From positions 39,859-103,858 of the forward strand of contig JAAWDX010000009.1 in NCBI GenBank assembly GCA_022794035.1: a stretch of DNA of 64,000 nt, read 5' to 3'. Position 1 is the stretch's first letter; each line of letters begins with the position of its first letter. Positions 42,107 to 51,568 of this stretch are shown one piece after another. Position numbers and translations under genes: made by a program. Source of the stretch: Lachnospiraceae bacterium (GTDB lineage Bacteria; Bacillota; Clostridia; Lachnospirales; Bianqueaceae). The notes under the pieces are model-generated. The model saw only the letters and a list, made by a program, of their open reading frames with translations, did not search any database and was not told the origin of the DNA.

Positions 42107-43179
42107 GTAATACATGGGGAAATGAAATTCGGTTATCCATTTTTGGAGAATCGCATGGAAACGGGATCGGGATGGTACTTGACGGGATTATGCCGGGAGT
42201 ACGGATTGATCAGGAGCAGCTGCAGATGCAGATGGCGCGCAGAGCGCCGGGCGGCGCACTTGCTACGCCAAGAAAGGAAGCCGATGAGGTAGAATTTTTA
42301 AGCGGGATTGTTGATCATGTAACCTGCGGCAGTCCTATTTGCGGCATCATCCGCAATACGAATACACATTCCAAGGATTATACAAAAACCAAGGATTGGC
42401 TTAGACCCTCGCATGCAGATTTTACAGCGCTGATTAAGTATAACGGATTTGCAGATTTTCGCGGAGGCGGTCATTTTTCCGGCCGGATTACCGCGCCCCT
42501 AGTGTTGGCAGGCAGTATCTGTGCTCAGGCCTTAAAGCAAAAGTTTGATATACAGACGGGGAGTCATATTATTCAGCTTGGAGAGTATCGGGAAGAAAAA
42601 TGGCAAAGTCCGGAAGCGGTGCTTTTAAAAGAAATGGAAAGCAGCCGGATTCCCTGTCAGGACCCTCAGAGGGTGACGCAGCTGATCGAAAAGGCCAGAG
42701 AGCAGGCAGACAGTATAGGCGGTATGGTAGAAACGGCTGTAACGGGGATTCCAGCCGGATGGGGAGATCCCTTCTTTGATTCGTTGGAAAGCCGTCTGGC
42801 CCAGCTTCTTTTTTCGGTTCCGGCAGTAAAGGGCGTTTCCTTTGGAGCCGGCACCTCCTTTGCCGCTATGCGGGGATCGGAGGCGAATGACGCTTTTTGC
42901 CTGCGCGAAGGCCGGGTGCAGACAGCATCCAATCATAATGGCGGAGTTTTAGGCGGGATTTCCACGGGAATGCCTTTATTATTTCAGACAGTGCTTAAAC
43001 CCACGCCTTCGATTGGACAAAAGCAGCGTTCGGTCAATATACGGACGATGCAAGAGGAGGAGAATGCGATTGTGGGAAGGCATGACCCTTGTATCGTACT
43101 GCGGGCAATTCCGGTTTTGGAGGCAGTAGCTCAAATCGCATTATACGACGCATGGAAAGGAAGTGAGCCTCGTGCGTGA
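42103..43179 (+). CDS. aroC: Chorismate synthase
   Basis: Forms chorismate from EPSP using reduced FMN. The 358-aa product begins MSNTWGNEIRLSIFGESHG and has RRAPGGALATPRKEADE, RPSHADFTALIKYNGFADFRGGGHFSGRIT and SNHNGGVLGGISTGMPL. The start is the ATG overlapping the aroA stop (ATGA); longer upstream starts lie deep in aroA. About 360 aa is normal. Confidence 0.95.
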   Translation: MSNTWGNEIRLSIFGESHGNGIGMVLDGIMPGVRIDQEQLQMQMARRAPGGALATPRKEADEVEFLSGIVDHVTCGSPICGIIRNTNTHSKDYTKTKDWLRPSHADFTALIKYNGFADFRGGGHFSGRITAPLVLAGSICAQALKQKFDIQTGSHIIQLGEYREEKWQSPEAVLLKEMESSRIPCQDPQRVTQLIEKAREQADSIGGMVETAVTGIPAGWGDPFFDSLESRLAQLLFSVPAVKGVSFGAGTSFAAMRGSEANDAFCLREGRVQTASNHNGGVLGGISTGMPLLFQTVLKPTPSIGQKQRSVNIRTMQEEENAIVGRHDPCIVLRAIPVLEAVAQIALYDAWKGSEPRA

Positions 43180-44263
43180 ATTAAAAGAGGTCAGACAGGA
43201 TATTAACCAGGTAGATGCACAGCTGAGTCAGCTGTTTGATCAGAGAATGCAGCTGGCAAAAGAGGTGGCGATCTATAAGCAGGCACATGAGATGCCGATT
43301 TTTGACAGGGCGCGTGAGGAGCAGGTGCTGGAAACACGGCTGAAGGATTTTCCGAATCGGGATGCTGATTTTTTAGAAGCGACGCGCGTGTTTTATCAGA
43401 CCTTGATGGATCTGAGCAAAAAGGCGCAGCTAAAATGGATTGATCGGCCGAGCAAGGCAGGGTATTTTGGTGTGCCGGGTTCTTTTACGCATGAGGCCTT
43501 TGTGCAAATGTTTGGAGAAGAGATGCCGGCCGCGGCCTATCAGAGCTGTGAAGAGATTTTTCAGGCTCTGGAAAAACGGGAGATTCGCTATGGCGTATTG
43601 CCGGTGGAAAATTCGCTGACGGGGATCATCAATGATGTATATGATCTGCTGGGACAGTATGATTTTTATATTGTGAAGGAATGTACACTGCCAATTCAGC
43701 AGAATCTTCTGGGGATTGAAGGCAGTCAAATAGAGGAAATCCGCGAAGTATATTCGCATCCGCAGGGGTTTGCACAGTCTGCTGAATTTTTGAGTCAGTT
43801 TCCGGATTGGCAGCTGATTCCGTATTATAATACGGCCATCAGCGCGGAAAAGGTGGCAAGAGAACAAAAGGCGCATCAGGCATGTATTGCCGGAAGGAGC
43901 AGTGCGAAGCTGTATGGGCTGCAGGTGCTGCAAGAGGGGATTCAGGACCACGATCAGAATTTTACCAGATTTGTTGTGATTGGCACCAATATGGAATCAG
44001 GAGCCGATGCAGATAAGATTAGTCTGTATTTCACGCTGGAGCATAAGCCGGGCAGCTTGTTTGGGGCGCTTGAAGAATTTTCAAAACAGAATCTGAATTT
44101 GCAGCGAATTGAATCCAGACCAATGAAGGGACGGGTCTGGGAATACGGCTTTTTTGTGGATATCGAAGGAAATTTAGAAGATGAAAGAGTCATTGCGGCC
44201 CTGAAGGGCGTGAGAGAGCATTGTCATTCGTGGAAGATATTAGGAAATTACAAAAAGGTATGA
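43172..44263 (+). CDS. pheA: Bifunctional chorismate mutase / prephenate dehydratase
   Basis: P-protein of phenylalanine synthesis, 363 aa: an AroQ-type chorismate mutase (about 1-85, [20 protein letters not shown] to DLSKKAQ), a prephenate dehydratase domain ([52 protein letters not shown]), and a C-terminal ACT domain with [12 protein letters not shown] and the ESRP motif for feedback by phenylalanine. A GTG eight bases after AAGGAAG is the preferred start; another GTG nine bases upstream is possible. Overlaps aroC by eight bases. Confidence 0.94.
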   Translation: MRELKEVRQDINQVDAQLSQLFDQRMQLAKEVAIYKQAHEMPIFDRAREEQVLETRLKDFPNRDADFLEATRVFYQTLMDLSKKAQLKWIDRPSKAGYFGVPGSFTHEAFVQMFGEEMPAAAYQSCEEIFQALEKREIRYGVLPVENSLTGIINDVYDLLGQYDFYIVKECTLPIQQNLLGIEGSQIEEIREVYSHPQGFAQSAEFLSQFPDWQLIPYYNTAISAEKVAREQKAHQACIAGRSSAKLYGLQVLQEGIQDHDQNFTRFVVIGTNMESGADADKISLYFTLEHKPGSLFGALEEFSKQNLNLQRIESRPMKGRVWEYGFFVDIEGNLEDERVIAALKGVREHCHSWKILGNYKKV

Positions 44264-44748
44264 TGCAGGTAACAATTTATACAGATGGCGCATGCAGAGG
44301 CAATCCAGGGCCTGGGGGGTACGGCAGTATTTTGCGGTATCAGGGGCCGGATGGAAATTTGTATCAAAAAGAGCTCAGCAGAGGCTATCAGCTGACGACC
44401 AACAATCGCATGGAGATTCTGGCGGCGATCGCAGCGCTGGAAGCGCTAAAACGACCCTGTCAGGTTACCCTTTATTCGGATTCTCAATATCTAGTGAATG
44501 CATTTCGGCAGGGATGGCTGGAAAACTGGAAGAAGAGAAATTGGTTTCGGGATGCTAAAAAGAAAGAAAAGGTCAAAAATGTGGATCTGTGGAAGCGGCT
44601 GGATGCTTTGCTGCAGCAGCATACAGTTACCTTTCACTGGGTCAAGGGGCATGCAGAAAACCCGTATAATAACCGCTGTGACGAGCTGGCGGTAGCCGCT
44701 GCATTAGATAAAGAAAAGCAGCTGGCAGACGAGGGGTTTGTCCAATAG
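44260..44748 (+). CDS. rnhA: Ribonuclease HI
   Basis: Cleaves the RNA strand of RNA-DNA hybrids. The 162-aa protein has the catalytic set [16 protein letters not shown] (Asp near residue 8), [16 protein letters not shown] (Glu), [12 protein letters not shown] (Asp), and [17 protein letters not shown] (His and Asp). The bacterial HI basic protrusion is present ([22 protein letters not shown]). Two adjacent ATGs overlap the pheA stop; either may be used. Confidence 0.94.
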   Translation: MMQVTIYTDGACRGNPGPGGYGSILRYQGPDGNLYQKELSRGYQLTTNNRMEILAAIAALEALKRPCQVTLYSDSQYLVNAFRQGWLENWKKRNWFRDAKKKEKVKNVDLWKRLDALLQQHTVTFHWVKGHAENPYNNRCDELAVAAALDKEKQLADEGFVQ

Positions 44749-44781
44749 GGGTAGACAGAAAGGTAATAGGAGAGGTAAGCA

Positions 44782-45594
44782 ATGGAAATACAGGAATGGC
44801 GGAAGTTCTTAATTCCGTATGATCAGGCAGTGCAGGAGCTGCTGGTTAAATTTCAAAACATCATTTTGGAATATCGGAATTTAGGAAAGTATTCTCCGGT
44901 AGAGCTGGTAACGGGACGGGTTAAAAGTATCAGCAGTATTTTAGAAAAAATGGGGAAAAACCAGATTCCTTTTGAACAGCTGGAGGATCGAATGTCGGAT
45001 ATTGCCGGTATTCGGATTATTTGCCAGTTTGTAGAGGATATCGAACGAGTGGTTGCTTTAATTCGAAACCGAAAGGATATGGAGATCACAGAGGAAACGA
45101 ATTATGTGGCGCACCGCAAAAAAAGCGGCTATCGAAGCTATCATATTATTATTAACTATCCGGTGTATACCGTGTTTGGGCAGAAAACAGTGCGGGCTGA
45201 GATTCAGATCCGAACATTGGGCATGAACTTCTGGTCGACGATAGAGCATTCTCTTTCTTATAAATATCGCGGAGAGCTTCCTACTGATGTGAGAGAGCGT
45301 CTGCAGAAGGCTTCGGAAGCATCTTTTGAAATGGATAAGGAGATGTCAGCCATCCGGGAAGAGATCATTGATGCGCAGGAGAAGTTTAAGGTGAAAGCGA
45401 CGCTGGTCAGCGATGTGCTGAACAATATTCAGAGTATCTATGCTAATAGTGAACGGATTGCGATGCAGGAGGCCCAGCAGCAAATTTTAGAAATGGTCAG
45501 AAATAATGAGGTAGATAAAATTCGGGCGTTTAGTGCAGAGATCGATGCGATTGCACAGCATCATCATCTGCAGACGTTATCTAATTTAGAATAA
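44782..45594 (+). CDS. Small alarmone synthetase, RelA/SpoT synthetase domain (RelQ-like)
   Basis: A 270-aa protein with a (p)ppGpp synthetase domain and no hydrolase, TGS or ACT domain. Visible motifs: VELVTGRVKSISSILEKM, DIAGIRIICQFVEDI (about 71-85), YVAHRKKSGYRSYHIII (about 107-123, basic substrate-binding loop), and AEIQIRTLGMNFWSTIEHSLSYK. A helical C-terminal tail follows, as in RelQ/YjbM tetramers. AGGAG precedes the ATG. The location between rnhA and nrdR places stress signalling beside replication and nucleotide genes. Confidence 0.92.
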   Translation: MEIQEWRKFLIPYDQAVQELLVKFQNIILEYRNLGKYSPVELVTGRVKSISSILEKMGKNQIPFEQLEDRMSDIAGIRIICQFVEDIERVVALIRNRKDMEITEETNYVAHRKKSGYRSYHIIINYPVYTVFGQKTVRAEIQIRTLGMNFWSTIEHSLSYKYRGELPTDVRERLQKASEASFEMDKEMSAIREEIIDAQEKFKVKATLVSDVLNNIQSIYANSERIAMQEAQQQILEMVRNNEVDKIRAFSAEIDAIAQHHHLQTLSNLE

Positions 45595-45611
45595 ACAAAG
45601 GAGAGCATACG

Positions 45612-46070
45612 ATGAAATGTCCATTTTGCGGGTATGACGATACGAGAGTCATTGATTCAAGACCGTCAGAGGATGGCAGCACGATTCGGCGCAGAAGAAC
45701 CTGCGAAAAATGTCAAAAGCGGTTTACAACCTATGAGAAAATAGAAACGATGCCGCTGGTTGTGATCAAAAAAGACGGAAGCCGTCAGCCGTTTGATCGG
45801 GAGAAGCTGATTGAACGGATTTTAAGAGCCTGTCATAAGAGACAGACTTCACTGCAGGAAATTGAAAAATTGGCGGATGAGATTGAGAATGCCGCTTTCA
45901 ATTCCTTTAATAAAGAGATTCCTACCAATGAAATCGGTGAAAAGGTCTTGATGGGATTGTGGAAGCTGGATAAGGTGGCTTATATTCGCTTTGCTTCGGT
46001 CTATCGTGAATTTGCTGATTTGGATTCCTTTTTAGAAGATCTGAATCAGATGAGAGCGAGGCAGAAATAA
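45612..46070 (+). CDS. nrdR: Ribonucleotide reductase regulator NrdR
   Basis: Zinc-ribbon/ATP-cone repressor of ribonucleotide reductase genes. The 152-aa product has CPFC (3-6) and CEKC (31-34), the RRRRTC DNA-contact segment, and an ATP-cone from VIKKDGSRQPFDREKL to DKVAYIRFASVYREF. AAAGGAG precedes the ATG. Confidence 0.97.
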   Translation: MKCPFCGYDDTRVIDSRPSEDGSTIRRRRTCEKCQKRFTTYEKIETMPLVVIKKDGSRQPFDREKLIERILRACHKRQTSLQEIEKLADEIENAAFNSFNKEIPTNEIGEKVLMGLWKLDKVAYIRFASVYREFADLDSFLEDLNQMRARQK

Positions 46071-46084
46071 AAACGGAGAAACGA

Positions 46085-49000
46085 ATGGAATTTCAATTTA
46101 CACAGGATCAGCAGGCGGTGATTGATCATAAGGAGGGCAATCTGCTGGTCTCAGCAGCGGCAGGCTCCGGCAAGACGGCTGTGCTGGTGGAGCGGATCGC
46201 GCAGATGGCGCTCCGCAGCCAGGATCCGGTCTCTATGGACCGTATTTTGGTGCTTACCTTTACCAATGCGGCGGCCCGGCAGATGAAAGAAAAAATAGAA
46301 GCAAGGATACAGCAGGCCTTGGAAGAGCGGCCGGAGGATGCATTTTTAGAGGAGCAGTACCATAGTCTGTCCATGGCAAGCATTATGACAAACCATGCCT
46401 TCTGTCTTCAGATCCTGCAGGAGTATATTACCCGGATTCCCGAATTGGATCCGGGTTTTCGTGTTGCGGACGAGACCGAGATGGAGCTTTTGCGGCTGGA
46501 TGTATTGGCAGCAGTGCTGGAAAGGTTTTATTCGAGGGCCCTTGCGCCGCAGCTCTCGCAGCAAAGCGAGGATTTTTTAACTTTTATGGATGCCTATGGA
46601 GGCAGCCGGCAGGATAGTCAAATAGAGGATTTGTTGCTGCAGGTATATGCATTTATGGAAAATGACCCGCATCCGATGGAATGGCTTACCCGCGCGGTTG
46701 AGCAGATGAATCCGGCCTCTTGGAAGGAAAACGGAGAAAATATCTGGAAGCAGCTGGCAGTTGAGCAGATAGAGGAGGAGCTTTTCGCCGCATTTTCCCT
46801 GCATGAAGCCGCCGTGCGGCAATTTGAAGCGGCGGGAGCCGGAAAGCAGGCAGAAAATTTGCGGCTGGCCGTCGCATCGGTACTGCAGGCTGCAGAGATA
46901 GAGGAAAAAGCCAAAGCGGTTTCTCAAATTGCCTGGCCAAGAATGAGCTATGCAGCTTTCAAAGAGGATCCGGATGCGCAGCAGGAGATGAAGGATCTGA
47001 TCAGCCAAATGAAAAAGGCCTTTACACAGGTAGCTACGCTGCACGATACCTACTGGGCTCCGGAGGCCGTGTCAAGGCTGGAAACGCTGACCTTTCCCGC
47101 CATGCGGGGAATGAAAGAGGTGCTTGCAGCCTTTGATCAGGCGTATCGAAAGGCCAAACAGGAAAAAAATCTGGTGGAATTTTCGGATTTTGAGCATGGA
47201 GCGCTGCGAATTTTGCAGGAGGAGGCTGCGGCGGCTGAGCTGCGGGAGCGGTATCAATATATTTTTATTGATGAGTATCAGGACAGCAATCCCCTGCAGG
47301 AGGCTATTATTGAACGGATTGCGCGTTGTGATGAGAATGGACAGGCCTGCAATGTGTTTATGGTGGGCGATGTTAAGCAGAGTATTTATCGCTTCCGGCA
47401 GGCGGATCCCTCGCTGTTTTTGACTAAATATGAGACCTATGGCAAAACTCCGCATACGAGGAAGCTGGTGCTGGGGCAAAATTTCCGCAGTGAAAGGCCG
47501 ATTCTGGAGGCGGTTAATTTTGTGTTTGAAGCGCTGATGCACAAGGAAAGCGGCGAGCTGGAGTATGGGCAGGAGGAGCGGCTGTATCCGGCAAGGCCGG
47601 AAAATAAGGAAAGTAAAATTCCTGCGCTTTGGGTACTGGAGACGGAGACAGAGCTGGATAGTCGGGAGCAGAGCGGGCAGGAAGCCAGACTGGTGGCGGG
47701 AGAGATCCTGCGTCTGGTCAGGGAAGGACTGCACTACCGGGATATTGTGATTTTGATGCGCTCAGTCAGCGCGCAGGGAGAGATCTATAAAAAGGTTTTG
47801 GAGAGTAAGGGAATTCCTGTGTATGCAGAAAGCTCGGAGAATTTTTATGATACACAGGAAATTCGGACCATGATGAACCTGCTGCATATAATTGATAATC
47901 CGCGGCAGGATATTCCGCTGATGGGCGTTTTATATTCTCCGATTGTCGGGATGAGTGAGGAAGAGCTGGGGCGGATTCGTCTTGCAGCGCCGGAAGCTGA
48001 TTTTTATGATGCGCTGCTAAGCTTTTGTGCTCAGGAAGCGGCCGATGCATGTCATCAAAAGGCAGTTGATTTTCTGAAGCGATTAGATATCTGGAGGGAT
48101 ATGGCAAGCGTAAACCGGGTGCATGACCTCCTCTGGAAGCTATATATGGAAACCGGGTTTTATTTATATGCGGCTTCCATGCCGGAGGGCAGCATCAGAA
48201 AAGCCAATTTGGATCTATTACTTGAAAAAAGTATTGCCTTTGAGAAGGGAATTTACAGCGGATTATATCAGTTTTTACGCTATGTAGAAAAGCTGGATAA
48301 ATACCGGAAAACGCAGGAAGAGGCCAAAACGCTGAATGAAGAGGAGGATCTGGTGAGGATCATGACAATTCACAAAAGCAAGGGCCTTGAGTTTCCGGCA
48401 GTTTTTGTGGTTGGTCTGGGAAGAAAATGGAATACCAAGGATGCAGACAGTAAGATATTGCTGCATAGAAAGCTGGGGATTGGCGCTGCTGTGATGGATA
48501 GTAAACGATATGTGCGGTATCCATCGATGACAACGGAAATTTTAAAGCATCAGCTGCTTCGGGAGATGACAGCAGAGGAAATGCGTTTGCTGTATGTGGC
48601 TATGACAAGAGCGCAGAGCAGGCTGTGGCTGGTGGGGACCAGAAAGGAACGGCAGAGCACAGCGAAAATTTCGGCGCAGTGGCAGATGCCGCCGCGGGAG
48701 GCCTTGCAGGCACGCACGTATTTGGAGTGGGTAGAAAGGATCGTGCAGAGCAAGGAAGGGCAGGCGATTTTATATCGCGTCTGGCACCCCTCAGAAATAA
48801 CAGAGGAGCAGGCAGACATAAAGATAAGAAAAGAAGAAACAGCGGATCGTACGGCCGAACAGCTGGGGGAGCAGTTTGACTGGCGCTATCCTTATGAGAA
48901 CCAGAGCCGGATTCCGGTAAGGCTGTCTGTTTCCCAGATCAAAAGCCAGAGGGGGCGAGATCAGGAGGCGGAAACGGAGGAAGTGAAGGCGTTTTTTCTG

Positions 49001-49558
49001 GCGCCGGAGCAAGAGGAGAAAAGAGAAAAACCAGAGGCCGGGGGAGCGGACCGAGGAACGGCATTTCATGCAGTCATGGCACAGGCGAATTGGGACTGTA
49101 TGGTTAATGCGCAGACACTGGAAAAAGAACTGGATAGATTGCTGCAGGAGGGGAAGATCAGTGAGGAAGAAAAGGACCTATTGAATAGAAGGTGGGTTTT
49201 GCAGTTTGCAGAGTCTGCCTTGTATCAAAGAATCCGTTCTGTAGAGGAGGTTCATCTGGAAAAGCCCTTTATTATGAGCCTATCCCTTTCCGAGCTTGCT
49301 GAGCTGGCACCTGAAATGGGCTATGGAGGCGGAGAGCAGCCGATGATGATTCAGGGAATGATAGATTGCTATTTTAGAGAAAAAGACGGATGGATTCTGG
49401 TGGATTATAAAACGGATTATGAGTTAAGTGAGAAGCGGCTGGCTGGATACCAGATTCAGCTGGCGTTATATGCAAAGGCGCTGGAAAATGCGACGGGTAT
49501 CCCTGTTGAGGAAAAAATGATTTATGATGTACGGAGGGGAAAGGAGATTGCATGCTGA
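46085..49558 (+). CDS. addA: AddA-type helicase-nuclease
   Basis: AddA is the helicase/nuclease subunit of AddAB, which processes double-strand breaks. The 1157-aa product has a UvrD-type helicase (SAAAGSGKTAVL near 23-34, ILVLTFTNAAARQMKEKI, FIDEYQDSNPLQ, GDVKQSIYRFRQADPSLF, MTIHKSKGLEFPAVF, RLLYVAMTRAQ) and a C-terminal RecB-type nuclease: GTAFHAVM, GMIDCYFREKDGWILVDYKTD with the Asp and DYK catalytic residues, and YQIQLALYAKAL. It is slightly shorter than Bacillus AddA. addB, usually just upstream, is not adjacent; nrdR is. Overlaps the following helicase gene by seven bases. Confidence 0.92.
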   Translation: MEFQFTQDQQAVIDHKEGNLLVSAAAGSGKTAVLVERIAQMALRSQDPVSMDRILVLTFTNAAARQMKEKIEARIQQALEERPEDAFLEEQYHSLSMASIMTNHAFCLQILQEYITRIPELDPGFRVADETEMELLRLDVLAAVLERFYSRALAPQLSQQSEDFLTFMDAYGGSRQDSQIEDLLLQVYAFMENDPHPMEWLTRAVEQMNPASWKENGENIWKQLAVEQIEEELFAAFSLHEAAVRQFEAAGAGKQAENLRLAVASVLQAAEIEEKAKAVSQIAWPRMSYAAFKEDPDAQQEMKDLISQMKKAFTQVATLHDTYWAPEAVSRLETLTFPAMRGMKEVLAAFDQAYRKAKQEKNLVEFSDFEHGALRILQEEAAAAELRERYQYIFIDEYQDSNPLQEAIIERIARCDENGQACNVFMVGDVKQSIYRFRQADPSLFLTKYETYGKTPHTRKLVLGQNFRSERPILEAVNFVFEALMHKESGELEYGQEERLYPARPENKESKIPALWVLETETELDSREQSGQEARLVAGEILRLVREGLHYRDIVILMRSVSAQGEIYKKVLESKGIPVYAESSENFYDTQEIRTMMNLLHIIDNPRQDIPLMGVLYSPIVGMSEEELGRIRLAAPEADFYDALLSFCAQEAADACHQKAVDFLKRLDIWRDMASVNRVHDLLWKLYMETGFYLYAASMPEGSIRKANLDLLLEKSIAFEKGIYSGLYQFLRYVEKLDKYRKTQEEAKTLNEEEDLVRIMTIHKSKGLEFPAVFVVGLGRKWNTKDADSKILLHRKLGIGAAVMDSKRYVRYPSMTTEILKHQLLREMTAEEMRLLYVAMTRAQSRLWLVGTRKERQSTAKISAQWQMPPREALQARTYLEWVERIVQSKEGQAILYRVWHPSEITEEQADIKIRKEETADRTAEQLGEQFDWRYPYENQSRIPVRLSVSQIKSQRGRDQEAETEEVKAFFLAPEQEEKREKPEAGGADRGTAFHAVMAQANWDCMVNAQTLEKELDRLLQEGKISEEEKDLLNRRWVLQFAESALYQRIRSVEEVHLEKPFIMSLSLSELAELAPEMGYGGGEQPMMIQGMIDCYFREKDGWILVDYKTDYELSEKRLAGYQIQLALYAKALENATGIPVEEKMIYDVRRGKEIAC

Positions 49559-51195
49559 CGCCGAGTCAAAGAGAAGCTATTGAGCGGACGGAGGGAGCTG
49601 TTCTGGTGGTAGCAGGACCAGGATCCGGAAAAACGACCGTGCTGACGCAGCGGGTATATGCGTTGATCCAGAAAACAAAGCCGGAGCGAATTTTGGTGAT
49701 TACCTTTGCTAGAAAGGCAGCTGAGGAAATGAAGCAGCGGTTTGCTAAACTGGCAGGAGAGGAAGCGGCTGCAAAAGTGATGTTTGGGACCTTCCACTCT
49801 GTTTTCTATCGGTGGCTGAGAAAGTGGCAGGTTTTAACGGAGAAAACTCAAATACTGGACGAGGCGCTGGAAAAGCAGCTTTGGCATGAGATGGGCTGGG
49901 ACATGAAAGATGTCCCAGCTTTTTTAATGGACAAGGGGGACGCATGGCAGCAATATCAGAGAATGAAGAAAGATAGAGCGTTGGTGGATTTTGAAGATTT
50001 GATCGAGTTAACCTTGAAAGAAATAGGAAAGCATAGCGTCTGGAAGGAATATGATTATGTATTGATTGATGAGTTTCAGGATATCAATCTGGAGCAGTAT
50101 CAGATTGTTCGCCGCATGGTGAGGCCGGAAGCGCCTAACCTTTTTGTGGTGGGAGATGAGGATCAGGCCATCTATGCGTTTCGCGGAGCAAAACCAGAGC
50201 TTTTTCTTCATTTTGCAAAGGACTTTCCTGATTGTCATAGAATCGATCTGACGACAAATTTCCGCAGTCAGGCTCATATTGTGAGGGCGGCACAGGAGCT
50301 GATCCGGTATAATCAGAAGCGATTTGATAAGTCTATAGAGCCCTGTGATCCAGCTATGAGAGAAGAGGTGAAACTCTATATTGTTAAGGATGAAAAGGAA
50401 GAAGCAAAACGGATTCGAAATCAGCTGGAGAAGATGAAATACCGAGGAATCCCCTATCGGGAAATGGCGGTTTTATGCAGAACGCAGTCACAGCTATGCC
50501 GGATTGGCGCGGCGCTTGAGGAGGCAGGGATTCCTTATGAGAGCCGGGAGGAGCTGATTAGAGCAGATTATGATGAATTACTGATAAAGCGGGATTTGGA
50601 AGTTTTTTGGCGGCTTAGCCGGCACCCGGAAGACAGGCAGGCGTTTCAAAGGATGATAAAATGGATTAAACAATTGATGTATGCAGGAAATTGGAGAAGA
50701 GTCCCGGAGGGGGAGGCAATCCTAAGCGCCTTGCAGCAGCAGCCAATGGAGGCAGAGATTAGAAGAGAAATTGCAGAGCTGGAAAGAAGACTAGAAAAAG
50801 GGAAAAAACTGACAAAACAGAGAGCATTTTGGTACTGGCTGCTGCAGACGGACTACTTAACCTATGTGGGCCGAAAAAGAAAAGAGAGAGGCCTGAAATG
50901 GAAGCAGGTATGGAGGCAGATGCGAAAGAAGCAGGAGGCAGGAAAGGTTTTTCTTTCTACGATGCATGGAGCAAAAGGGCTGGAATTTGATTTAGTCTGG
51001 GTAGCGGGGCTGGTAGAGGGACAGTGCCCGAGAAAGGAGGCGATCCAAGGAGGAGATTTGGAAGAAGAAAGGAGACTGCTTTATGTAGCAATGACAAGAG
51101 CAAGGAAGCATTTGCTGCTATCTTGCTATGACGGTTTGGGGATGGAGCCTTCCCGATTTTTAAGGGAAATAAAAAGTTTACAAATCATACGTTAA
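49552..51195 (+). CDS. Short UvrD/Rep-like superfamily 1 helicase
   Basis: A 547-aa SF1A helicase, clearly shorter than PcrA/UvrD (about 720 aa). Motifs present: Q-motif LTPSQREAIE, Walker A AGPGSGKTTV (21-30), ITFARKAAEEMKQRF, GTFHSVF, LIDEFQDINLEQY, VVGDEDQAIYAFRGA, LTTNFRSQ, STMHGAKGLEFDLVW and LLYVAMTRARKHL. The accessory subdomains 1B and 2B are reduced. The gene overlaps addA, so the two are probably made together, and a joint role in break processing is plausible but not shown. Confidence 0.88.
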   Translation: MLTPSQREAIERTEGAVLVVAGPGSGKTTVLTQRVYALIQKTKPERILVITFARKAAEEMKQRFAKLAGEEAAAKVMFGTFHSVFYRWLRKWQVLTEKTQILDEALEKQLWHEMGWDMKDVPAFLMDKGDAWQQYQRMKKDRALVDFEDLIELTLKEIGKHSVWKEYDYVLIDEFQDINLEQYQIVRRMVRPEAPNLFVVGDEDQAIYAFRGAKPELFLHFAKDFPDCHRIDLTTNFRSQAHIVRAAQELIRYNQKRFDKSIEPCDPAMREEVKLYIVKDEKEEAKRIRNQLEKMKYRGIPYREMAVLCRTQSQLCRIGAALEEAGIPYESREELIRADYDELLIKRDLEVFWRLSRHPEDRQAFQRMIKWIKQLMYAGNWRRVPEGEAILSALQQQPMEAEIRREIAELERRLEKGKKLTKQRAFWYWLLQTDYLTYVGRKRKERGLKWKQVWRQMRKKQEAGKVFLSTMHGAKGLEFDLVWVAGLVEGQCPRKEAIQGGDLEEERRLLYVAMTRARKHLLLSCYDGLGMEPSRFLREIKSLQIIR

Positions 51196-51222
51196 TTCTT
51201 TACAGGCAGCAGATAAAAAGGT

Positions 51223-51251
51223 TTGAGAGAAAGGGAATTGTATGGTATAAT
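51223..51251 (+). promoter_or_regulatory. Promoter-like sequence at the head of the repeat array
   Basis: TTGAGA, 17 bp, TATAAT; the -10 is inside the first repeat unit. The second and third units keep the TATAAT but have no comparable -35. A start about seven bases after the -10 would fall inside the 5' arm of the first stem, so it may not yield the whole hairpin. Confidence 0.5.
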
Positions 51252-51484
51252 AAAGGCGGCAAGACAACTTAGGTTAATCAAGACCCTGAGCCGCCTTATG
51301 AGTTTGCTGCTTTGCAGCAAACTCCGATATCACTATGGTATAATAAAGGCGGCAAGACAACTTAGGTTAATCAAGACCCTGAGCCGCCTTATGAGTTTGC
51401 TGCTTTGCAGCAAACTCCGATATCACTATGGTATAATAAAGGCGGCAAGGTAATTTAGGCTAATCAAGCCCTTGAGCCGCCTTT
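51241..51484 (+). repeat. 93-bp tandem repeat array (two identical units plus one diverged partial)
   Basis: Units at 51241-51333 and 51334-51426 are identical; a third begins at 51427 and diverges after about 58 bp. Each unit has TATGGTATAATAA, a GGCGGC/GCCGCC stem enclosing a TAATCAAG loop, then in the full units an 11-bp perfect hairpin (GAGTTTGCTGC, TTT, complement) and CCGATATCAC. The third unit has AAGCCC for AAGACC and CTTGAGCC for CTGAGCC. A related copy lies at 4121-4195. The rest of the gap to 51568 is AT-rich leader with an AAAATC/GATTTT mini-hairpin at 51499-51516. Confidence 0.88.
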
Positions 51485-51568
51485 GCACAAGGGAAACAAA
51501 AATCGCGCAGGGATTTTAACTTTTTAACTTTAGTTTTTTAGATTAAGTATATATATTTGGAGGGAATG

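Noticed and set aside
39297..44263. T-box or tryptophan/phenylalanine attenuator in the aromatic cluster
   Set aside because: There is no leader: the promoter abuts the first start codon and the genes overlap or nearly touch.
47072..47734. 220-codon reading frame antisense to addA
   Set aside because: Shadow of addA; no start signals and no recognisable domain.
51223..51453. 76-codon plus-strand reading frame across the 93-bp repeats
   Set aside because: It is open only because the 93-bp period is a multiple of three; no ribosome binding site, and the third unit diverges without codon bias.
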